This document shows, in pieces, positions 44,920-53,929 of a DNA stretch of 64,000 nt (positions within the stretch are counted from its first letter, which is position 1; the number at the start of each line of letters is the position of its first letter). This stretch comes from an uncultured Collinsella sp. (GTDB lineage Bacteria > Actinomycetota > Coriobacteriia > Coriobacteriales > Coriobacteriaceae). Where the stretch lies: assembly GCA_900540895.1 (NCBI GenBank), contig UQHV01000001.1:62001-126000 (forward strand), written 5' to 3'. The notes below the pieces were generated by a model. It worked only from the letters and a program-made list of their open reading frames with translations. It searched no databases and was not told the origin of the DNA. The translations under genes were made by a program, and so were the position numbers.

Positions 44920-45750
44920 ATGAGCGACGAAGAGCTCAAAAAGGTTGCCAACGAGGTAAGGAAGGGCATCGTCACCGGCGTGCACGCTGCCAAGTCCGGC
45001 CATCCGGGCGGTTCGCTCGGCGCTGCCGACATCATGACCTATCTGTACTTTGAGGAAATGAACGTCGACCCGGCCGATCCCTGCAAGGCCGATCGCGACC
45101 GTTTTGTGCTCTCCAAGGGCCATTGCGCTCCGGGCCTGTACGCCGTGCTCGCCGAGCGTGGGTTCTTCCCCAAGGAGGATCTCGAGACGCTGCGCCATAT
45201 CGGCAGCCACCTGCAGGGTCATCCCAACATGAACGACACCCCGGGCGTCGACATGTCCACCGGCTCGCTCGGCCAGGGTATCTCCGCCGCCGTGGGTATG
45301 GCCGTTGCCGCCAAGCACTGGGGCGATACTTACCGCACGTACGCCCTGCTGGGCGATGGCGAGAGCGAGGAGGGCCAGGTCTGGGAGGCCGCCATGTTTG
45401 CCGGCAACCAGCAGCTCGATAACCTCTGCGTGATCGTCGACCACAACGGCCTGCAGATCGACGGCCCCGTCGAGGAGGTCAACGACCCCATGCCGCTCGC
45501 CGACAAGTTCCGCGCGTTCAAGTTCCACGTGGTGGAGCTCGCCGACGGCAACGACTTCGACCAGATCCGCGCCGCCTTTGCCGAGGCTCGCGCCACCAAG
45601 GGGCAGCCGACCGCCATTATCGCCGAGACCCTGAAGGGCAAGGGCGTGTCCTTTATGGAGAACCAGGTTGGTTGGCACGGCAAGGCCCCCAACGATGAAC
45701 AGTTTGAGCAGGCCATGGCAGAGCTCACGGCCGCCGGAGAGGAGCTCTAG
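44920..45750 (+). CDS. transketolase, N-terminal subunit
   Basis: A 276-residue thiamine-diphosphate-binding half. AAKSGHPGGSLGAADIMTYL (near residue 23), LSKGHCAPGLYAVLA and LLGDGESEEGQVWEAAMFAG (with a GDG...N thiamine site) are diagnostic. The partner half follows 1 base after the stop. Split transketolases are frequent in anaerobes. Together they move two-carbon units in the pentose phosphate pathway. Confidence 0.94.
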   Translation: MSDEELKKVANEVRKGIVTGVHAAKSGHPGGSLGAADIMTYLYFEEMNVDPADPCKADRDRFVLSKGHCAPGLYAVLAERGFFPKEDLETLRHIGSHLQGHPNMNDTPGVDMSTGSLGQGISAAVGMAVAAKHWGDTYRTYALLGDGESEEGQVWEAAMFAGNQQLDNLCVIVDHNGLQIDGPVEEVNDPMPLADKFRAFKFHVVELADGNDFDQIRAAFAEARATKGQPTAIIAETLKGKGVSFMENQVGWHGKAPNDEQFEQAMAELTAAGEEL

Positions 45751-45751
45751 G

Positions 45752-46693
45752 ATGGCAGACGTCAAAAAAATCGCCACGCGCGTAAGCTACGGCGAGGCCC
45801 TCGTCGAGCTCGCCAACGAGCACGATGACTTTGTGGTCCTCGACGCCGACCTGGCCGCCGCCACGCAGACCGGCAAGTTCAAGGCCGCCTGCCCCGACCG
45901 CTTCTTCGATGTGGGCATTGCCGAGAGCAACCTGATGGGTGTTGCCGCCGGTATCGCAACCACCGGTCGCGTTGCCTTTGCGAGCACCTTTGCCATGTTC
46001 GCCGCCGGTCGCGCCTTTGAGCAGGTCCGCAACTCCATCGGCTACCCGCATCTCAACGTCAAGATCGGCGCCACGCACGCCGGTATCTCGGTGGGCGAGG
46101 ACGGCGCCACGCACCAGTGCTGCGAGGATATCGCCCTGATGCGCGTCATTCCCGGCATGACCGTCATCGTTCCCGCCGATGACGTCGAGGCCCGCGCCGT
46201 GACGCGCGCCGCCTACGAGTGCGACGGTCCCGTGTACATGCGCTTTGCCCGCCTGGCCTCGCCGGTCATCAACGACCCCGAGACCTACAAGTTCGAGGTA
46301 GGCAAGGGCATCGTCATGCGCGAGGGCACCGACGTTACCATCATCGCCTGCGGTCTGATGGTCGGCGAGGCCCTCGAGGCCGCCGAGCAGCTCGCTGCCG
46401 AGGGCATCGACGCCGAGGTCATCAACATGCACACCATCAAGCCCATCGACGCCGACCTGGTCGTTAAGAGCGCTACCAAGACCGGTCACGTCGTGACCGT
46501 CGAGGAGCACTCCGTGATCGGTGGCCTGGGCAGCGCCGTTGCCGACGTCCTGTGCGAGCAGTGCCCGACGCCGCTCAAGAAGATTGGCGTCAACGACACG
46601 TTCGGCGAGTCCGGCCCGGGTGCCGAGCTCCTGCACAAGTACGGCCTGGACGCCGCCAACATCGTGGCGACCACCAAGGAGTTCTTGGCATAA
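45752..46693 (+). CDS. transketolase, C-terminal subunit
   Basis: A 313-residue pyrimidine-binding and C-terminal domain. FFDVGIAESNLMGVAAGIAT contains the catalytic glutamate. ATHAGISVGEDGATHQ and VTVEEHSVIGGLGSAVADVL follow. AGGATG places the start just after the N-subunit stop. A perfect 13-base terminator follows. Confidence 0.94.
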   Translation: MADVKKIATRVSYGEALVELANEHDDFVVLDADLAAATQTGKFKAACPDRFFDVGIAESNLMGVAAGIATTGRVAFASTFAMFAAGRAFEQVRNSIGYPHLNVKIGATHAGISVGEDGATHQCCEDIALMRVIPGMTVIVPADDVEARAVTRAAYECDGPVYMRFARLASPVINDPETYKFEVGKGIVMREGTDVTIIACGLMVGEALEAAEQLAAEGIDAEVINMHTIKPIDADLVVKSATKTGHVVTVEEHSVIGGLGSAVADVLCEQCPTPLKKIGVNDTFGESGPGAELLHKYGLDAANIVATTKEFLA

Positions 46694-46763
46694 GGCAAGG
46701 CGGATCTCAAGGACTGCTTCGCCAGAACTATAAAACTGCTTCGCCAGTACTATGGAAACCCGG

Positions 46764-46796
46764 CAGGGGCGCTCTCTTGGAGAGCGCCCCTGTTTC
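46764..46796 (+). terminator. terminator after transketolase
   Basis: CAGGGGCGCTCTC (46764-46776) pairs perfectly with GAGAGCGCCCCTG (46780-46792), followed by TTT. A 20-base imperfect tandem repeat, ACTGCTTCGCCAG, precedes it at 46714-46752. Confidence 0.88.
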
Positions 46797-46862
46797 AGTT
46801 GCGGTGAAATAAGGACTGTTTGCCAGCCTAAAGGCTCAATTAATCCGTATTTCACCGCAACT
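46797..46862. repeat. 66-bp palindromic repeat, copy 3 of 3
   Basis: AGTTGCGGTGAAATA (from 46797) pairs with TATTTCACCGCAACT (to 46862), with the pairing continuing inward imperfectly. The loop has GCCTAAAGGC. It overlaps the last codons of the zinc-ribbon gene and supplies its stop. Confidence 0.85.
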
Positions 46863-47567
46863 TTCGAAGGCGTTCCCGCTTGTGTTGGCGCCGCCACGTC
46901 GACCGATTGCCGCTTGGCACAGTGCGGCAACATCGGGGGCGTCGTTGCCTTTATATGTCATGGCGAGTAGGGCGGCATCATAGATTTCGTCATTGGTTAC
47001 ATCGGCGGCATCAATGGGGCAGAAGGTGAGAATCGAATCCTGTTCTGCAAGTTCGGCCAGATCGATCGTTTCACCCATGGCAAAGGCGTCATCGAGGACG
47101 AGTGTGGCACTCGTGCATGGAATTTGATAGATGGTGCCGTCCGCAGCGATAGGGGAACCTGCTGCCTCGAGCGTGTATACACCTTGCGTGAGATTGATGC
47201 CAGAGCCATCGGAGGCGACGAACTCAATCCTGTCGACCGTTATTCCGTCGATGGTCTTGCCCGTAATGTGTATCGGAACGCGCGATGCTCCGTTATCGGT
47301 GTCCCAGCCCGCAACCGCGACATTCAGCACGATGGCGTGCTCCGAATGGGCAGATGCAAAGTGCGACAACACCTGCTGCAGATGAAGACCCATACAGCTA
47401 CCACCGACAATGCCAATTACCAGCATGCAGACAAGGATGACCGCAACGTGGTTCCGAGGCTTTACTCGAAGCTCAGAATCGGCAGAGATGCCATTGACGG
47501 CAGCCCCGCACGCCGTGCAGTACCTCACGCCATCGCGCAACTCAGCTCCACAATAAGGACAATTCAT
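46836..47567 (-). CDS. zinc-ribbon membrane protein of unknown function
   Basis: 243 residues. MNCPYCGAELRDGVRYCTAC is an N-terminal zinc ribbon of the zinc_ribbon_2 type. A membrane helix follows (VAVILVCMLVIGIVGGSCMG, near residue 50), then a beta-rich outer part. The last eight residues (SCGEIRIN) are encoded by the palindromic repeat at 46797-46862, so the original C-terminus may have been replaced. It is convergent with the transketolase genes. Function unknown. Confidence 0.7.
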   Translation of the reverse strand: MNCPYCGAELRDGVRYCTACGAAVNGISADSELRVKPRNHVAVILVCMLVIGIVGGSCMGLHLQQVLSHFASAHSEHAIVLNVAVAGWDTDNGASRVPIHITGKTIDGITVDRIEFVASDGSGINLTQGVYTLEAAGSPIAADGTIYQIPCTSATLVLDDAFAMGETIDLAELAEQDSILTFCPIDAADVTNDEIYDAALLAMTYKGNDAPDVAALCQAAIGRRGGANTSGNAFESCGEIRIN

Positions 47568-48001
47568 ACTGGCTCCCCACAACCATAGGCGTTCCTATCG
47601 AGGCCACTGTAAATCGACAATCCAAATCCGAGTTGCGCAACAATCAAATCAAAAACGCGTCAAGCAAAAGTCTCTACCGGGAAAAGGGCTAATATCAGCA
47701 AAGTGCAATTCAGACCCTCCCAAGTATGCATTTGCTGCACCCAAGTAAAACGCAGCGACCCCTTAGTTACCGCAGGCCGGGCACGGGGTTACTCTCCAAA
47801 TCTTTCCGCAGGACGGAGGAGCTCCCGCCGCACGTAGTGCGCAGCGGGAGCTCCGACATGTCCGAGGACGATTTGGAGAGTAACCCTGTGTCCGGCCGAC
47901 GGGATCCCTAACCACGCCATGCTTCTTATGTGCAGCAAAGCTAATGCTGCTAAAATACAAAGCGCTCATGTAGTTTAAACGCACGACGATAAGGAGCACC
48001 A
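47568..48001. other. zinc-ribbon/ftsE interval with large nested palindrome
   Basis: No gene seen. A 28-base outer stem (47775-47802 with 47870-47897) pairs fully if two G-T pairs are allowed on the plus strand. Inside it a second hairpin has GGAGCTCCCGC (47818-47828) with GCGGGAGCTCC (47844-47854) and CGCAC/GTGCG. The ftsE promoter should lie between 47900 and 48001. Confidence 0.75.
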
Positions 48002-49222
48002 GTGGGTAACCACTTCCGTACCTCCGGTGCGGGCGATGACGCCCCCAAGACGCAGCCAGGCGCCGTGGGCACTCGTTTCGCCACCCCGGATTCAGAGGAT
48101 CAGCTGTTTAGCCCGATCCCCGCACAGCCGGCAGATCAGGCACAGCCGGCATCAGATCCCTTTGCCTACAATCCCACCAATGATGTCGAGCTTTCCGAGG
48201 CCGCGGGTTTTGAGCCCGTGCAGAAGGTGACCGCTCGCGTGGATCAGCCCCAGGCGGACGTTGTTGCGTCGCAACCCGTCATGGCCGGTATTCCCGATCC
48301 CATGGCTCCTGCGACTCCGGCGCCACAGCCTGCGCAGTCCGGCCTTTTTGCCGGTATTCCCGATCCTACGCAGCCCGCGGCTCCCGTAGTCGAGAGCGAT
48401 CAGGCCGCCGAGGTCGCAAGCCTCGACAATGCGCTCAACAACCCCGACTTTACGTCGGTGTTTGCGCCCATCGATCCGCAGGCCAGCCGCAAGAAGATGG
48501 CCAAGCAGGCCGGTGTCGAGCCCGTCATCCTCATGGAGCACGTCACCAAGATCTACCCGGCACAGCCCAACAAGCCCGCGCTCGACGACATCAACATCGA
48601 GATCTATCCTGGCGAGTTCGTCTTCTTGGTCGGTCACTCCGGCTCGGGTAAGACCACGCTGCTGTCGACGCTCAACCGCGACGTCAAGCCGACGAGCGGC
48701 CGCATTTTGGTCGCCGGCCAGGACCTCATGAAGATCAAGAACCGCAAGGTTCCGTTCTTGCGTCGCCAGATCGGTGCCGTGTTCCAGGACTTTAAGCTCC
48801 TGCCGCAGAAGACCGCCTACGAAAACGTGGCGTTTGCCCTGCAGTGCATCGGCAAGCCCAAGGGCGTCATTCGCAGCCAGGTGCCCGAGGTGCTTCGCCT
48901 GGTCGGCCTGGCCGATCAGATGGACTCTCTGCCCGATCAGCTGTCCGGTGGCGAGCAGCAGCGTGTCGCCGTTGCCCGCGCTATGGTCAACCGTCCGCCG
49001 CTGCTTATCTGCGACGAGCCCACGGGCAACCTCGACCCGGCGATTTCGCTGGGCATTATGAAGCTGCTCGAGCGCATTAACCGTACCGGCACCACCGTGA
49101 TCGTCGCCACGCACGACCGCGAGATGGTCGACAGCATGCACCGTCGCGTGATCGCCCTCGAGGGCGGCCACGTAATCCGCGACCAGGAGAGGGGAGGTTA
49201 CGGCAACTATGGCACCAACTAA
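48002..49222 (+). CDS. ftsE: cell division ATPase FtsE with long N-terminal extension
   Basis: 406 residues against about 225 usual. Residues 1-172 are a Pro/Ala/Gln-rich, probably disordered extension with a repeated GIPDP(M/T) motif. The ABC domain starts at EPVILMEHVTKIYPAQPNKP. Walker A is GHSGSGKTT (near 212), the signature LSGGEQQRVAVARA (near 314) and Walker B LLICDEPTGNLDP. The start is GTG with AAGGAG upstream. FtsEX acts at the septum and controls a peptidoglycan hydrolase. It overlaps ftsX by 14 bases. Confidence 0.93.
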   Translation: MGNHFRTSGAGDDAPKTQPGAVGTRFATPDSEDQLFSPIPAQPADQAQPASDPFAYNPTNDVELSEAAGFEPVQKVTARVDQPQADVVASQPVMAGIPDPMAPATPAPQPAQSGLFAGIPDPTQPAAPVVESDQAAEVASLDNALNNPDFTSVFAPIDPQASRKKMAKQAGVEPVILMEHVTKIYPAQPNKPALDDINIEIYPGEFVFLVGHSGSGKTTLLSTLNRDVKPTSGRILVAGQDLMKIKNRKVPFLRRQIGAVFQDFKLLPQKTAYENVAFALQCIGKPKGVIRSQVPEVLRLVGLADQMDSLPDQLSGGEQQRVAVARAMVNRPPLLICDEPTGNLDPAISLGIMKLLERINRTGTTVIVATHDREMVDSMHRRVIALEGGHVIRDQERGGYGNYGTN

Positions 49223-50129
49223 CGTGGGCTATTCGCTCAAAGAGGCTATCAGCCACTTCTTCCGTAACTGGACCACCTCGCTCGGCGCCGTCATCACGAT
49301 TTTCCTTTCGCTGTTTATCATCGGCCTGTTCATTATGGGTTCCGCGATGCTGAACTCCGTGATCGGCACCGTCGAGGATCAGGTTGTCATCAACGCCTTT
49401 ATTAGCGATGACGCCGATCAGGCAGACGTCCAGGCCTTTGAGGCCGAGCTCAAGACGTGGAGCAACGTCAAGTCCGTGACCTATAAGGACAAGGACGACG
49501 CGCTGGCCGAGTACACGAGCAAGATGTCGGGCAACGCCGACGCCACCATGAACGCGCTCGACGGCCAGAACCCGCTGCCCGCCTCGTTTGCGATCGAGAT
49601 GGACGATCCGTCTCAGGTCGAGAGCACGGCCAAGAAGCTCAAGAAGAACGCCGACTTCCAAAAGATCGCGGACGACGGCGACGTCAACGCGAGCGTGCTG
49701 TATGGCCAGGAGGAAGTGAGCCGCCTGTTCCAGGTGACCAACTACATCCGTATCGCCGCCGTGGTGCTCGTCGGTCTGCTGACCTTTATCGCGTTCATCT
49801 TTATCAACAACACGATTCGCCTGTCCATTACGGCGCGTCGTCGCGAGATTGCGATTATGCGCCTGGTGGGCGCCAGCAACGGCTTCATCCGCGGACCGTT
49901 CATTACCGAGGGTGTGCTGCAGGCCATTCTGGGCTCGCTGCTTTCCATCGGTGTTTTGGAGCTGCTGCGCAATCTGATGGTTCCTCGCCTGCAGGAGAGT
50001 GTCGGCTGGATGTCGTTTGCGCTGCCGATGCAGTACTACCTGGTGACCTACGCCGCGCTGATTCTTGTCGGCGTCATTATCGGTCTCTTTGGTTCTGCCA
50101 TCGCCATGCGCCGCTACCTGCGCGTGTAG
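49209..50129 (+). CDS. ftsX: cell division permease FtsX
   Basis: A 306-residue protein with four membrane helices. The first is near residues 22-45 (LGAVITIFLSLFIIGLFIMG), then an extracellular domain, and three helices at the end with ARRREIAIMRLVGASNGFIR, a typical FtsX segment. The ATG is inside the ftsE 3' end. It forms the FtsEX complex. A terminator follows. Confidence 0.94.
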   Translation: MAPTNVGYSLKEAISHFFRNWTTSLGAVITIFLSLFIIGLFIMGSAMLNSVIGTVEDQVVINAFISDDADQADVQAFEAELKTWSNVKSVTYKDKDDALAEYTSKMSGNADATMNALDGQNPLPASFAIEMDDPSQVESTAKKLKKNADFQKIADDGDVNASVLYGQEEVSRLFQVTNYIRIAAVVLVGLLTFIAFIFINNTIRLSITARRREIAIMRLVGASNGFIRGPFITEGVLQAILGSLLSIGVLELLRNLMVPRLQESVGWMSFALPMQYYLVTYAALILVGVIIGLFGSAIAMRRYLRV

Positions 50130-50154
50130 GCATGCTTGGAATTCGTTCCTTCCA

Positions 50155-50187
50155 ACGGGTCGTTCCTTTTGGGACGGCCCGTTTTTT
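50155..50187 (+). terminator. terminator after ftsX
   Basis: ACGGGTCGTTCC pairs with GGGACGGCCCGT around TTTT, followed by a T run. Confidence 0.88.
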
Positions 50188-50271
50188 GATCCCTTGGGGA
50201 CGGAGGAAAACGGATCACTTAGGGGGTCGGTCGATTCGAGTGATCCGCAATCCTGCCGTCCCCTAGGGATC
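50188..50271. repeat. imperfect 33-bp inverted repeat before rnr
   Basis: GATCCCTTGGGGACGGAGG...GGATCACT (50188-50219) and its approximate complement (50239-50271). The first 19 bases (50188-50206) recur exactly, inverted, at 57770-57788 after the rubredoxin gene. Confidence 0.7.
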
Positions 50272-50322
50272 ATTTGGGTAGACTCTTGGGGTGTAAACGG
50301 CTATCGATAGTAAGGAGGCGCC

Positions 50323-52458
50323 ATGGGGCGCAATAACAAGCATAAGCGTGGAGCTCGCAATAAGCGTGGGCCGGTGCGCAGCGAGCGTCGTCCGAGCCTG
50401 ACTGGCCGCGTGCAGCTCCATGAGCACAGTGCCTATGTCATAACCGAGAACGGCGACTACAAGGTCATGGGCCGCGGCAAGCGCGAGATCATGGATGGCG
50501 ATACCGTTGCCGTGAGCATTAAGAACAGCCCGCATGGTGAACGTCGCGCCGTGATTGAAGGCGTCGTCGAACGTGCCGCCATCAGCGTGGTGGGTACGTA
50601 TCAGATGGCCGGCCCGCTTGGCGTGATCGAGCCGCTCGATTCGCGCCTGAAGGCTGACTTCTTTATTTTGCCCGAGGACACTTCGGCGGAGCGCCTGGGC
50701 GTGCGCCCTGGCGATGTCGTCGTCGCGCGCATATTGACCTACCCGACGCGCTTGGAGTCGGGAACGGTGACTCTTGAGCGCCGCATCGGCGGTGACGATG
50801 CGCCCGATCTGGGCGTCCAATACGTTATGGCACGCTATGGCTATACCGACAGCTATCCCGAGGCGGCGCTGGCAGAGGCAGAGGCGCTTTCGCTCGATGT
50901 GACTGCAGCGCTTAAAGACCCGCTTCGTCGTGACCTGCGCGATCGCTTTGTCATCACCATCGACCCGGTTGATGCGCGCGACTTTGACGATGCCATCTCG
51001 CTCGAGCGCACGCCCGAGGGTGGCTATAAGCTGGGCGTGCATATTGCCGATGTTTCGCATTATGTTGCCTGGGATGGGCATATCGACCTGGAGGCCCGCC
51101 ATCGCACGACGTCGGTCTACCTTGCCGACCGTGTGCTCCCCATGCTGCCCGAGCGCCTGTCTAATGACTTGTGTTCCCTGCGCCCCGATGAGGATCGCCT
51201 GGCGTTTACCGTCGACATCGAGCTCGACGCGCAGGGCCGTGTGCGCCATTACGATCCCTATCCCAGTGTGATTCGTTCGCGTGTGCGTATGGACTACGAC
51301 GGCGCCGAGACGCTGCTGGTGCGCGCCGGCGCTGTTGAGTATTCCGTGTTGGAGGGCGCTGCGGAGGATGTCGCTGCGGCTGAAGCCTCGCGCGAGAAAG
51401 CGCTTGAGCGCGGGCTTGCGTGCGAGGACACTGCCCGCGGCTATAACGTTGACCTGGCCGATTTCCTGGTCGCCGCAAACGAACTCGCGGAGCTTCGGCG
51501 TCGCATACGTCGCGCACGCGGCTCGGTCGACTTTGACACGGCAGAGATCCGCGCGCTGCTGGACGAGGGCGGCGTGCCCGTGCAGATCGTGGCACGCGAG
51601 CGTTCCTGCGCAACCTCGCTTATTGAGGAGGCAATGCTGCTGGCTAACGAGTGCGTTGCCGAGTGGCTGGCCGACCGCGATATCGAGGCATGCTATCGCG
51701 TGCACGATGACCCCAGTCCCGACAGTCTGCACGGTGCTGCTGTGGCGCTGGCGCAGCTCGGTATCATCGATGATCGCCGCGCGGCGGGCATTGCTCTGGG
51801 AAATCCCGACGAGTTACAGGCGACGGTTGATGCCGCTGCCGGCACGGCTAACGCGCCGCTCGTCAACACGCTTCTTTTGCGCAGCATGCAGCGTGCGTTG
51901 TACAAGCCGCGCAACGAGGGTCACTTTGCGCTCGCCGCGCCGTGCTACTGCCACTTTACAAGCCCCATTCGCCGTTATCCCGATCTGGTGGTGCATCGCG
52001 TGCTCAAGCTGCAGCTGGCATACGAGCAGCTGGGCGGAAAAGACGCCTTAGTGCGTACGCCGAGGTTGATCGGAAAAGGCAGAGAGTCGCTTCCGCGCAT
52101 CCTGCCGCAAATCTGCCGCGCGTGCAGCGACGCCGAGCGTGCGGCCGACGCTGCCAGCCATGCGACGCAAAAAATCAAGATTGCGCAGTACTACGAGGAC
52201 CGCCTGGGCGAGCGCTATGCCGGAACGGTCTCGTGGGTCAGCAACATGGGATTATTCGTGCGTCTCGATTTGACGCAGGTTGAGGGGCTGGTTTCCATTA
52301 AGAGCCTGGGTAACGAGTGGTTTGAGTTTGACGAGGACGCGCTCACGTTGACGGGTGCCGACACGGGGCGTCGTTTTGAGTTGGGACAGCGCGTGATTAT
52401 CGAGGTCTCGCGCGTCAACACTACTCGCGGACATTTGGACTTTAAGCTCATTCATTAA
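50323..52458 (+). CDS. rnr: ribonuclease R
   Basis: A 711-residue RNB-family 3'-5' exoribonuclease. A cold-shock-like start is followed by the catalytic domain with DPVDARDFDDAISLERTPEG (near residue 214; the aspartates bind magnesium), the ERLSNDLCSLRPDEDRLAFT segment and HFTSPIRRYPDLVVHR. The end is an S1 domain (YAGTVSWVSNMGLFVRLDLT). RNase R works with SmpB-tmRNA in quality control. smpB is about 3.9 kb downstream, with other genes in between. Confidence 0.95.
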   Translation: MGRNNKHKRGARNKRGPVRSERRPSLTGRVQLHEHSAYVITENGDYKVMGRGKREIMDGDTVAVSIKNSPHGERRAVIEGVVERAAISVVGTYQMAGPLGVIEPLDSRLKADFFILPEDTSAERLGVRPGDVVVARILTYPTRLESGTVTLERRIGGDDAPDLGVQYVMARYGYTDSYPEAALAEAEALSLDVTAALKDPLRRDLRDRFVITIDPVDARDFDDAISLERTPEGGYKLGVHIADVSHYVAWDGHIDLEARHRTTSVYLADRVLPMLPERLSNDLCSLRPDEDRLAFTVDIELDAQGRVRHYDPYPSVIRSRVRMDYDGAETLLVRAGAVEYSVLEGAAEDVAAAEASREKALERGLACEDTARGYNVDLADFLVAANELAELRRRIRRARGSVDFDTAEIRALLDEGGVPVQIVARERSCATSLIEEAMLLANECVAEWLADRDIEACYRVHDDPSPDSLHGAAVALAQLGIIDDRRAAGIALGNPDELQATVDAAAGTANAPLVNTLLLRSMQRALYKPRNEGHFALAAPCYCHFTSPIRRYPDLVVHRVLKLQLAYEQLGGKDALVRTPRLIGKGRESLPRILPQICRACSDAERAADAASHATQKIKIAQYYEDRLGERYAGTVSWVSNMGLFVRLDLTQVEGLVSIKSLGNEWFEFDEDALTLTGADTGRRFELGQRVIIEVSRVNTTRGHLDFKLIH

Positions 52459-52488
52459 CCGGCACGCAGTGAGTATCGACAAAGCGTA

Positions 52489-52519
52489 GAGGGCGGTCTT
52501 TCGGGGCCGCCCTCTTTGC
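52489..52519 (+). terminator. terminator after rnr
   Basis: AGAGGGCGG pairs with CCGCCCTCT around TCTTTCGGGG, followed by TTTG. Confidence 0.82.
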
Positions 52520-52593
52520 GTGTCTCTTAATTGCCCTGCCATGATCTCGGCAGCTTCTTCATATGCTTTTGGGAGATAGGACCTACCAAAACA

Positions 52594-52616
52594 AACCTGT
52601 CCCTTTTTGGCAGGTT
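52594..52616. repeat. 23-bp AACCTG...CAGGTT repeat before the recombinase
   Basis: AACCTGTCCCTTTTTGGCAG then GTT matches 39549-39571 at 20 or more of 23 positions, with palindromic ends. It ends 20 bases before the recombinase start. Confidence 0.65.
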
Positions 52617-52636
52617 TACGAGAAAGCGGGGATGTT

Positions 52637-53242
52637 GTGGCAACGGTATATGGGTATGCGCGGGTGAGCTCGCGCGATCAAAATTTGAATCGCCAGTTGG
52701 ATGCGCTGAGCGCCTATGGCGTGGAGGCGGCGAATGTTTTTGCCGACCGTGCGAGCGGTAAGGACTTTGATCGCCCGCGGTATCGGGAGCTGCTTCATAC
52801 CTTGGCTTCCGGCGACGTGTTGGCGGTGCTTTCCATCGATCGGCTGGGTCGAAACTACAGCGAGATACTCGAGGAATGGCGTCGTATAACCAAGGAACTT
52901 GGTGCGGCCATTGTTGTGCTGGACATGCCGTTGCTCGATACGCGTGCGAGAGATTGCGGCGGATCGGATGTGACCAGCACGCTGATCGCCGATATCGTTT
53001 TGCAGTTGTTGAGTTACGTGGCGCAGGTGGAACGAGAGAACATCCACCGTCGTCAGGCGGAGGGAATCGCGGCGGCGCGGGCGCGCGGCGTGCGTTTTGG
53101 TCGACCCCGCAAGCCGTGCCCTCCGCAATTTGAACGAGTGCGCGATATCTATGAGGCGGGCAATATTACCCGGAGTCAGGCGGCAAAGCGTTTAGGTGTG
53201 TGCGTGGGGACCTTCGATCGCTGGATGCGCGAGACGGAGTAG
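52637..53242 (+). CDS. serine recombinase (resolvase/invertase family)
   Basis: A 201-residue small serine recombinase. YGYARVSSRDQNLNRQLDAL holds the catalytic serine. DRLGRNYSEILEEWRRI and the AQVERENIHRRQAEGIAAA arm follow, and the C-terminal helix-turn-helix is NITRSQAAKRLGVCVGTFDR. Start GTG at 52637 is where homology begins. It may be a genomic invertase or a transposon leftover; no partner transposase or res site is evident nearby except the short palindromic repeat upstream. Confidence 0.88.
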   Translation: MATVYGYARVSSRDQNLNRQLDALSAYGVEAANVFADRASGKDFDRPRYRELLHTLASGDVLAVLSIDRLGRNYSEILEEWRRITKELGAAIVVLDMPLLDTRARDCGGSDVTSTLIADIVLQLLSYVAQVERENIHRRQAEGIAAARARGVRFGRPRKPCPPQFERVRDIYEAGNITRSQAAKRLGVCVGTFDRWMRETE

Positions 53243-53353
53243 GGACACCGCAGCCATCTGGCGCCTTGTTTTGAACATTTGGGATTCCGCTATGGCGACG
53301 GTGACATTTGGGGGTACACTCGCTGCTGCTCAATAACAGACGGAGGTTAGCCC

Positions 53354-53929
53354 TTGGCGCGCGCGAAGCATATAGTCGGATGGATATCGGTTGTCCTGCT
53401 TGTCGTGACGCTGGCGAGTATTTGGATGCTGACGGAGCAGAGCGTGGAGCAGACATCGTCGCTCAGCGAGTCTACCGCGCACGTGGTGGAGGGGCAAAGC
53501 GCCAGCGTGCAGCCCGAGACTGCGGGGGAGACCCAGGCGGTAGATGCCGCTGGGGATGCGGGCTCAGCGGCTACCGTCGCCCATCCCGATCCGATTGCCC
53601 CCGTTCGCATGTGGATGGGCATCAACATCCGTCGTGTCGCCCATACCGTAGAGTTCTTCTTTGTTGGGCTGTTTGCCTCGTCGGCGGCGGTGTGCTTGGA
53701 TAAGCGCATGTTGCTCACCCGATTGCGGTGTGTGCCCGTCCTGGCCTTTTGCGCCGTATGCTCCGTCGGGGACCAGGTGCATAAGATTTTTGTTCCCGGA
53801 AGACATTTCGACGTTATCGACTTAGGCTTTGATGCCGCGGGTTACGTTGTCGCCATGCTGCTGGTGCTGCTGGTGTCAGTGCTGGTTCAGCGCGCGACCT
53901 GTCCCATTGGCGCCCATGCGAGACGTTAA
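53354..53929 (+). CDS. VanZ-like membrane protein
   Basis: 191 residues. A first membrane helix (IVGWISVVLLVVTLASIWML) is followed by a 70-residue polar, Glu/Ala/Ser-rich loop, then RRVAHTVEFFFVGLFASSA and HFDVIDLGFDAAGYVVAMLL, the VanZ-family core with its conserved H..E and D..D residues. The start is TTG with CGGAGG upstream. VanZ proteins can affect glycopeptide sensitivity; no van genes are near. Confidence 0.75.
   Translation: MARAKHIVGWISVVLLVVTLASIWMLTEQSVEQTSSLSESTAHVVEGQSASVQPETAGETQAVDAAGDAGSAATVAHPDPIAPVRMWMGINIRRVAHTVEFFFVGLFASSAAVCLDKRMLLTRLRCVPVLAFCAVCSVGDQVHKIFVPGRHFDVIDLGFDAAGYVVAMLLVLLVSVLVQRATCPIGAHARR

Noticed and set aside
52607..52636. Upstream extension of the serine recombinase
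   Set aside because: The extra codons overlap the palindromic repeat and lie before the conserved YGYARVSS start; GTG 52637 is better.
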